Below, piece after piece: positions 5,014 through 9,757 of a stretch of 10,424 bases of DNA. Numbering within the stretch: position 1 is the first letter of the stretch; every line of letters starts with the position of its first letter. Location: assembly GCA_020056515.1 (NCBI GenBank), contig JAGVHP010000016.1, positions 1 through 10,424 of the forward strand. The letters run 5' to 3'. A program made the position numbers and the translations under genes. Source of the DNA: Candidatus Shapirobacteria bacterium. GTDB lineage: Bacteria; Patescibacteriota; Microgenomatia; UBA12405. Under the pieces are notes generated by a model. It did not search any database and was not told the DNA's origin. It was given only the letters and a program-made list of their open reading frames with translations.

Positions 5014-6975
5014 ATGAAAACAATACTCAAAATCTATAGTCGTCTGCTGTTGGCAATTGTCCCAATAATGTTTTTGCCGATAGTGATTGATGGCTTTGGT
5101 TTTGGGAAAAATTGGTTAATGGTGATAGCGGTAGCGCTAGGGTTACTGATTTGGGGAACGGGACTAATTTTGGACAAAGACAGGCAAAAAATTAACTGGT
5201 CGTCAACAATGAGCTGGTTGCTAGTATGGCTCCTGATAGCTTCTTTTTCATTTTTTCTGGAGTTGGTAGGAGTGAGAATTCGGACGGCCACGAACGTATC
5301 GGGATGGGGGACAATATTGGGGATGGTGGGAGCAACATTTTTATGGTTGCAGACGGCGGAAAAAGGTGAGGAAGACAGAGCATTAAAGTATCTATCAGTA
5401 GTGGCAATAATAGCGGCATTGGTGTCTTTGGTGGTTTTTTTGATACCAACCAAAAAGCTACCAATTAATTTTCCCACTAATAATCCGTTAATTTCAATAA
5501 CAGACCGATGGAGTCTGGTGGGCGAGTCGATGGGGGAATTGTGGTTATTGATAGTGGTAGCGTGGGCTTGGGGACAGAAATTGTGGACAAAAATAAAAAG
5601 TCGGGAGAAATATATAGGTGAGGCGGTAATGGTCGGGGTTTTATTGGTAGTAACACTTTTAGATTTATACAAACTTTTTAAAACCGGTTGGGGGGCGCTG
5701 GACCTAAGAAGCAGCTGGATGATTGCAGTGGAGGCATTGAAACAAAAACCACTGGTGGGGTCGGGAGTGGGTAATTTTATCGAGGCTTTTTATTGGTGGA
5801 GACCGGTTCAATTTAATTCATCTTTGGCGTGGGCAAACGTGTATCAGTGGTCAGGAAGCTGGCTTTTGCAAATCTGGACAGAGCTGGGTTTGGTGGGTTT
5901 AATGGCCTGGATTTTTGTCTGGTGGCAGGGGTGGAAGGGGCAGGGGGAGCGGAAAAATAAAATAAAAGTGATGATTTTGGGTTTAGTACTTTTGGTCCTA
6001 CCTTTTAGTTTGGTAGGTTTGTGGCTGTGGTTGTGGTTGACGGCAGGTAGCGATGGAGGAAAAACAAAGGAAGTGGGAGCATCATTTAAGGTGGGAGAAA
6101 AGGGAGTAAATGTGGCACCGACGGCGATATTGGTGTTGACGATAGTCGGAGTAGCAGTGGGAGGTTATTGGTGGATAAGAATATTGTTGGGAGAAATTTA
6201 TTTTAGACAGTCACTGGTGGCCGCATCGAAAAACAACGGAGGCCAGACATATAATTTGCAGATTAAGGCAATTTCGCAAAACGTAAATTACGCCGAATAC
6301 CGAAGGGCATACTCCCAAACCAATATCGCTTTGGCTCAGAGCATGTTGTCAAACAAGGATATTTCTGAAGAGGATAAGCAGAAGGCAGTAGTCTTGATTC
6401 AACAAGCGGTCAGAGAAGCCAAGGCAGCGGTAGCGCTGGACAATGAAAATCCGTTATATTGGACGAACTTGGCAGTGATTTATAAACAATTAATTGGCTT
6501 GGTGGACGGTTCGACTGATTGGGGAATTCAGGCATATTCACAAGCTATTGTTTTGGACCCGATTAACCCAGCTTTGAGACTGGATTTTGGCGGGTTGTTG
6601 TATGCAATGGGGAGATTTGATGAGGCGGATAGATTGTTTGAACAGGCAGTGACTTTGAAAAATGATTTTGCCAATGGGTGGTATAACTGGGCTAATGCGG
6701 CCAAGCAACAGAAAAAATTGACTGAAGCAGTGGCCCGATTGAGTCAAGCACTAAGTTTGGTAAGTCCGGAAAGTGGTGACTATGAAAAAGCCAGCGAAGA
6801 ATTGGCGACATGGAAAAAGGAACTGGAAGCAAGTTCTCCGACGACTACCGGAACTACGCCGGAGACGCTGAAACTGCCGGAAGCAATTCCCAGTGGAGTT
6901 AAGGGTAAGGTAAGTGTGCCCAAGATCGGACTAGAACCACCAGCGGAGAAGGTAGTTCCGACACCGACACAATAA
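5014..6975 (+). CDS. O-antigen ligase/polymerase-like membrane protein with C-terminal TPRs
   Basis: The 653-residue protein starts with about 10 hydrophobic segments between residues 10 and 392, most likely transmembrane helices. The central loop contains SSWMIAVEALKQKPLVGSGVGNF (233-255), which fits the Wzy_C (O-antigen ligase/polymerase) signature of a Pro-Leu-x-Gly-x-Gly-x-Gly-x-Phe-like stretch before a Trp/Tyr-rich extracytoplasmic loop. Residues of about 398-600 form TPR repeats, clear at AIVLDPINPALRLDFGGLLY and RFDEADRLFEQAVTL. A Thr/Pro-rich tail covers 605-653. The family transfers or polymerises undecaprenyl-linked glycans outside the membrane, and TPR fusions of this kind may bind partner proteins. 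The actual substrate, and whether it is a ligase or polymerase, cannot be told. It is the last + strand gene before the direction change; its stop codon overlaps the left arm of an inverted repeat. Confidence 0.82.
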   Translation: MKTILKIYSRLLLAIVPIMFLPIVIDGFGFGKNWLMVIAVALGLLIWGTGLILDKDRQKINWSSTMSWLLVWLLIASFSFFLELVGVRIRTATNVSGWGTILGMVGATFLWLQTAEKGEEDRALKYLSVVAIIAALVSLVVFLIPTKKLPINFPTNNPLISITDRWSLVGESMGELWLLIVVAWAWGQKLWTKIKSREKYIGEAVMVGVLLVVTLLDLYKLFKTGWGALDLRSSWMIAVEALKQKPLVGSGVGNFIEAFYWWRPVQFNSSLAWANVYQWSGSWLLQIWTELGLVGLMAWIFVWWQGWKGQGERKNKIKVMILGLVLLVLPFSLVGLWLWLWLTAGSDGGKTKEVGASFKVGEKGVNVAPTAILVLTIVGVAVGGYWWIRILLGEIYFRQSLVAASKNNGGQTYNLQIKAISQNVNYAEYRRAYSQTNIALAQSMLSNKDISEEDKQKAVVLIQQAVREAKAAVALDNENPLYWTNLAVIYKQLIGLVDGSTDWGIQAYSQAIVLDPINPALRLDFGGLLYAMGRFDEADRLFEQAVTLKNDFANGWYNWANAAKQQKKLTEAVARLSQALSLVSPESGDYEKASEELATWKKELEASSPTTTGTTPETLKLPEAIPSGVKGKVSVPKIGLEPPAEKVVPTPTQ

Positions 6976-6997
6976 TTACGAATTTCAAATTACGAAT
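6974..6997 (+). repeat. Left arm of a perfect 24-bp inverted repeat
   Basis: This 24-bp block (two AATTACGAAT units joined by TTCA) is the exact reverse complement of 7367-7390. It starts inside the stop codon of the upstream gene. A further AATTACGAATT unit overlaps its end at 6995-7005. The two arms enclose the four-helix-bundle gene. Confidence 0.9.
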
Positions 6998-7003
6998 TAC
7001 GAA

Positions 7004-7040
7004 TTAAAAACGAATCAAGAATTCGCTTTAAGTGTTTTTT
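7004..7040 (+). terminator. Weak terminator for the O-antigen-ligase-like gene
   Basis: TTAAA (7004-7008) and CGAAT (7011-7015) can pair with ATTCG (7021-7025) and TTTAA (7027-7031), followed by GTG and six T residues (7035-7040). The stem is A/T-rich, so the call is weak. It would overlap the 3' end of the convergent four-helix-bundle gene. Confidence 0.3.
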
Positions 7041-7368
7041 GTATTTTACCGATTATTTTGAGTATTTCGGTTAGGTCTTCAAGTAATGATTGGGCTTCTT
7101 TAGTAGAAAGGTATTCAGATTTTTCTAATAGTTTTATCCAATAACCACTTTCTCTGGCTTCTTTGTAGGCAACAGATAGTTTAGAACTAAAATCACTTCT
7201 TGATTGACCACCGATAGCCTCTTCGATATTTGCTCCGATTGATGTACCACTTCTGAGCAACTGTTTTGAGAGAATAAATTCATTTTTGCTATTTTTGAGG
7301 TACTTATAGACTTTAATGATTCTTATTGCAAAATCAAATGTTTTATTCCGAATAATGTTGTCTTTCAT
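7015..7368 (-). CDS. Four-helix-bundle protein (S23 / 23S rRNA IVS-protein family, Avd-like)
   Basis: The 117-residue protein matches the four-helix-bundle family first seen as ORFs in 23S rRNA intervening sequences and related to the Avd accessory protein of diversity-generating retroelements. Diagnostic motifs are LLRSGTSIGANIEEA (37-51) and KLSVAYKEARESGYWIKLL (63-81), with a helical first segment (residues 4-26) and a final helix rich in Leu, Ile and Lys. Members form basic barrel-like homopentamers that probably bind nucleic acid; the cellular role outside retroelements is unknown. There is no reverse transcriptase or template repeat nearby. The gene is more A+T-rich than its neighbours and lies exactly inside a perfect 24-bp inverted repeat whose right arm covers the last two bases of the start codon (read as AT of ATG). 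It has no Shine-Dalgarno sequence. It may be read from the TPR gene 27 bases upstream, or be a mobile unit. Confidence 0.9.
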   Translation of the reverse strand: MKDNIIRNKTFDFAIRIIKVYKYLKNSKNEFILSKQLLRSGTSIGANIEEAIGGQSRSDFSSKLSVAYKEARESGYWIKLLEKSEYLSTKEAQSLLEDLTEILKIIGKIQKTLKANS

Positions 7369-7390
7369 TCGTAATTTGAAATTCGTAATT
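7367..7390 (-). repeat. Right arm of a perfect 24-bp inverted repeat
   Basis: Exact reverse complement of 6974-6997. It overlaps the start codon of the four-helix-bundle gene (7366-7368) and fills most of the 27-base gap to the TPR gene. In RNA the two arms could pair over 24 bp and close a loop of 369 bases that holds almost the whole ORF. Confidence 0.9.
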
Positions 7391-7395
7391 GATAA

Positions 7396-8517
7396 TTAAT
7401 TTATGATCCACCACTTGAACTCAATATTTTCGGGAGCGGGGTCGAGGAGACCGACAGTGAAAGAATCGTTTGATTTACTCAGGATTTCTAAGGTAAGGTT
7501 TTTGCCACCGGAGATGACAGAAACGTAAACTTGAGAATCGGGTTTGAGCCGGGAATTGGAAATAGAAAGAGAGGTCTGACTGGATAAAAGAGTAGCGTTG
7601 CCGGAGAGAGAGTTGCTTTCGGTAAGGTCGTTGACACTGATATTTTTTTCAGACTCCGGAGCGGCGATAACTAATCCCGCCGGTAGCTGCGCAACCATGG
7701 CGGGCAGGCCCGTGTCGGCTTGGAGTAGAGGTTCAGACGCTTCCAATGAAGGTTCAGGTGAGACGAAGGGTGAAGGGGTGAGAAGTTTTTCTTCAACAGC
7801 GGGGCTGGTTTGGGAGAGAAGATTTTCCAGAGCAGTTTTTTCGGAGATGATTTTGTTTTTTTGATCGGGGTCAGCCAGTATACTTAAGAGTTGGTCGTAG
7901 GTGTGGACGGCGGCGTTGATTTGACCGGTTTGTTGTTGGAGATGAGCCAGGTCATAGAAATTTTGAGCCTTGGTGGGTTCAAGAGAGACGGTTTTACTAA
8001 GAAAGACGAGGGTGTTTTGGGCGTCGCCCTTGAGGGCGTAGAGAGAAGCGAGATTTCGGGTGACTTCGGCCAGGGAAAGATTAAGCTGATGAGCAGAAGC
8101 GAAGTCCTTGATGGCGGCGTCGGTAGTTTGGGGGGTGGAAGTGAGGGAGCGATAAACGTTGCCACGTTGGAGAAAGCCACGATAGTCCTTTGGAAATAGA
8201 CGAACGGCCTCGGTAGCTAGAGTTAAAGAACGATTAAGAAGGTTACTGATAGTAGTGGAACTTTTTTGAGTGTTTTGGGCTTCTAGAGCCTGAGTAAAAA
8301 ACTGTTGTGAGGCTAAAAGATAATGTTCGATACTTTTTGGTACTTGGGTCGGATTTGGCCTATCTATATTTTGTTGTTGCGGGGTGGTGACAGGCAAGGG
8401 AGAAACAATTTTTGATTCTGATTTTGTTTTGAAGAAAATAAGACCACCAACGGAGACGAAGGTTAGTCCGGAAACTGAGAGAAGGGGGACTAGGTTTATT
8501 TTTGGATTGTCGGTCAT
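7396..8517 (-). CDS. Membrane-anchored TPR protein with C-terminal WWIIN module
   Basis: The 373-residue protein has a short cytosolic start and one membrane segment at about 9-29 (LVPLLSVSGLTFVSVGGLIFF). A Pro/Gln-rich linker extends to about 60, and TPR-like helices cover about 90-220 (EAVRLFPKDYRGFLQRGNVY; TVSLEPTKAQNFYDLAHLQQ). A Pro/Ser-rich spacer runs to about 290, and a beta-rich module at 306-373 ends in FKWWIIN. The same module ends the gene at 9758-10424, so the two proteins are related there and nowhere else. Residues LPAMVAQLPAG in the spacer are encoded by a GC-rich palindrome. The ATG at 8517 has no Shine-Dalgarno sequence. The protein is probably extracytoplasmic and scaffolding; no enzyme motif is visible. 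It lies directly downstream of a cassette that carries an ATPase. Confidence 0.75.
   Translation of the reverse strand: MTDNPKINLVPLLSVSGLTFVSVGGLIFFKTKSESKIVSPLPVTTPQQQNIDRPNPTQVPKSIEHYLLASQQFFTQALEAQNTQKSSTTISNLLNRSLTLATEAVRLFPKDYRGFLQRGNVYRSLTSTPQTTDAAIKDFASAHQLNLSLAEVTRNLASLYALKGDAQNTLVFLSKTVSLEPTKAQNFYDLAHLQQQTGQINAAVHTYDQLLSILADPDQKNKIISEKTALENLLSQTSPAVEEKLLTPSPFVSPEPSLEASEPLLQADTGLPAMVAQLPAGLVIAAPESEKNISVNDLTESNSLSGNATLLSSQTSLSISNSRLKPDSQVYVSVISGGKNLTLEILSKSNDSFTVGLLDPAPENIEFKWWIIN
7676..7708 (+). repeat. GC-rich palindromic element inside the TPR gene
   Basis: CCCGCC (7676-7681) and GGCGGG (7699-7704) form the ends, with CAGG after. By eye it matches the 33-base copy at 10083-10115 at 26 of 33 positions, including the inner AGCTnCGCA. 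Read on the coding strand it gives LPAMVAQLPAG, in frame, in the disordered spacer before the WWIIN module. Confidence 0.65.
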
Positions 8518-8521
8518 TTTG

Positions 8522-8551
8522 TTAGTTTATTATCCACCAATTTATATTAGA
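8522..8551 (-). pseudogene. Orphan C-terminal remnant (INWWIIN-stop) split off by an insertion
   Basis: On the - strand these bases read S-N-I-N-W-W-I-I-N followed by TAA, the same ending as the proteins at 7396 and 9758, but in a different frame from the overlapping ATPase end. The tail matches the end of the gene at 9758-10424 exactly over 21 bp. It is best read as the original 3' end of that gene, displaced when the ATPase segment was inserted: joining 9782 to 8525 across the repeat gives an intact INWWIIN and TAA in frame. Confidence 0.6.
8526..8546 (+). repeat. 21-bp direct repeat, left copy, flanking the ATPase gene
   Basis: Identical to 9762-9782 over 21 bp, with different bases on both outer sides. 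The ATPase stop codon (8547-8549) abuts this copy. The repeat encodes the WWIIN tail in both places. Confidence 0.9.
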
Positions 8552-9659
8552 CATTGGTAATGAAATTTTGAAAATTGTCCGGGGTTATTAAGATGGGTTT
8601 TACCTTGTATTCGGAGACAAAGGATAAAGGTATTCTGATTTTCTGACTTTGGCTTAATTTAAATTCATAGGCACTAAGTTTGCCGTCAACCAGTTCTAAA
8701 TAATCGACTTCCGATCCATTTAAATTTCGCCAAAAAAAACAAGGAGGAGGAGTCAGGGACACACTATGTAATTTTCTTCGTTCAATGATTAAAAAATTTT
8801 CCCAAATTTTCCCGTAATCGGAACGGAGATCGAGTGGGTTGAATTGGCCGATAAGTTGGTTTCTGATACCTAAATCTAAAAAATATACTTTATAACGTCG
8901 ACCAATTTCCCGTCGGGGATTTTGGGAATAGGGGTGAAGCCTCATGATGACAAATGATTTTTCCAGAATTTCAAGATAAGTTAAAAGCGTTTTTCGGTCT
9001 ATTTTAATTCGTTTTGAAAGTTCGTTTTCATTTACTTCTGACCCTATTTGGAAGGCTAGGGCACGAGCCAGATTTACCAGTGCTTGTGAATTTCTGATTT
9101 TGGAGAACGACAATACATCTCTAAATAAATAACTCTCGGTAATTTTGGACAAAAGGGCTTTTTTGATTTCGGTATCAGGCTGTAAAAAAACATCCGGATA
9201 GCCACCATAAGTTAAAAAAGAGGCTAGGTTACCCTGACTTTCATTGAAAGAAAGAGGAAAAAGAATAAAGTCAAAATATCGACCAGTGAGAGCATCGGAA
9301 AGGGTATTTTTGATTTCGAAACTAGATGAACCGGTTACCAGAACCTTTAAATCAGGAAAAGAGTCGTGAATTATCTTTAAGGTTAAGCCGGCATTATTAA
9401 GTCTTTGAACTTCATCTATAAATAGATATTTTTTTTCAAAAAGTAGACTTTTTAAATTTTCGATGGAAGTGGTGTTGATGACGTTTAGCTGTTCTTCAAT
9501 ATCACAATTTAGCTTTAAAAAAAATTCTGACTTTATTTCAGCCTGAATTTGAGTGATCAGGGTGGTCTTGCCGGCCTGTCTAGGTCCAAGAACAATAACT
9601 ATTTTGTTAGACTCATTAAGGGTTTTGACTACTTTATTTAGTATGTATCTTGGTATCAT
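8547..9659 (-). CDS. AAA ATPase with DUF4143 C-terminal domain
   Basis: With the ATG at 9659 the protein has 370 residues. Walker A GPRQAGKT is at 25-32, Walker B YLFIDEVQ at 78-85 (Asp82, Glu83) and the sensor motif TGSSSF at 109-114. A winged-helix-like region (ENELSKRIKIDRKTLLTYLEIL) precedes a C-terminal DUF4143 part with FWRNLNGSEVDYLEL and AYEFKLSQ, which resembles a PD-(D/E)XK nuclease core (E-V-D and E-x-K). These AAA/DUF4143 proteins are common, often multicopy and of unknown function in bacteria and archaea. The in-frame TTG at 9695 is rejected as start: it is the first codon of a TTGACA -35, and MIPRYI at 9659 is the usual family beginning. The gene is more A+T-rich and less G-skewed than its neighbours and lies between 21-bp direct repeats, which suggests recent arrival. 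Confidence 0.9.
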   Translation of the reverse strand: MIPRYILNKVVKTLNESNKIVIVLGPRQAGKTTLITQIQAEIKSEFFLKLNCDIEEQLNVINTTSIENLKSLLFEKKYLFIDEVQRLNNAGLTLKIIHDSFPDLKVLVTGSSSFEIKNTLSDALTGRYFDFILFPLSFNESQGNLASFLTYGGYPDVFLQPDTEIKKALLSKITESYLFRDVLSFSKIRNSQALVNLARALAFQIGSEVNENELSKRIKIDRKTLLTYLEILEKSFVIMRLHPYSQNPRREIGRRYKVYFLDLGIRNQLIGQFNPLDLRSDYGKIWENFLIIERRKLHSVSLTPPPCFFWRNLNGSEVDYLELVDGKLSAYEFKLSQSQKIRIPLSFVSEYKVKPILITPDNFQNFITNV

Positions 9660-9666
9660 ATTCCTA

Positions 9667-9695
9667 ATGTTAGTACTTATAATGGGATTTGTCAA
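9667..9695 (-). promoter_or_regulatory. Promoter of the ATPase gene, leaderless
   Basis: On the - strand TTGACA (9695-9690), a 17-base spacer and TAACAT (9672-9667) form a good sigma70 promoter carried inside the inserted segment. Seven bases separate the -10 from the ATG at 9659, so the transcript should begin at the start codon. Confidence 0.6.
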
Positions 9696-9700
9696 TTAAA

Positions 9701-9749
9701 CCCCTCCCCCCTCGACAAGTTCGGGGCATCTCCCCTTGAAAAAGGGAGA
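9701..9749. repeat. Double hairpin repeat upstream of the ATPase gene
   Basis: CCTCGA (9710-9715) pairs with TCGGGG (9721-9726) with one G-T pair. TCTCCCCTT (9729-9737) pairs with AAGGGAGA (9742-9749) with one bulged C. The second hairpin resembles the one at 4867-4888. The repeat lies inside the inserted segment, between the ATPase promoter and the right 21-bp repeat, and could end transcripts coming from the gene at 9758 or form a terminal structure of the cassette. Confidence 0.5.
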
Positions 9750-9757
9750 AATACCAA

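Noticed and set aside
5034..5672. 212-codon reverse ORF opposite the O-antigen-ligase-like gene
   Set aside because: The forward frame encodes consistent membrane helices; the reverse translation is low-complexity and without motifs.
7015..7368. Diversity-generating retroelement (Avd-like protein)
   Set aside because: No reverse transcriptase and no template/variable repeat pair is visible; the protein family also occurs widely without retroelements.
9660..9695. TTG start of the ATPase gene adding 12 residues
   Set aside because: The TTG is part of a TTGACA -35 with a 17-base spacer to TAACAT, and the family normally starts at the MIPRYI position.
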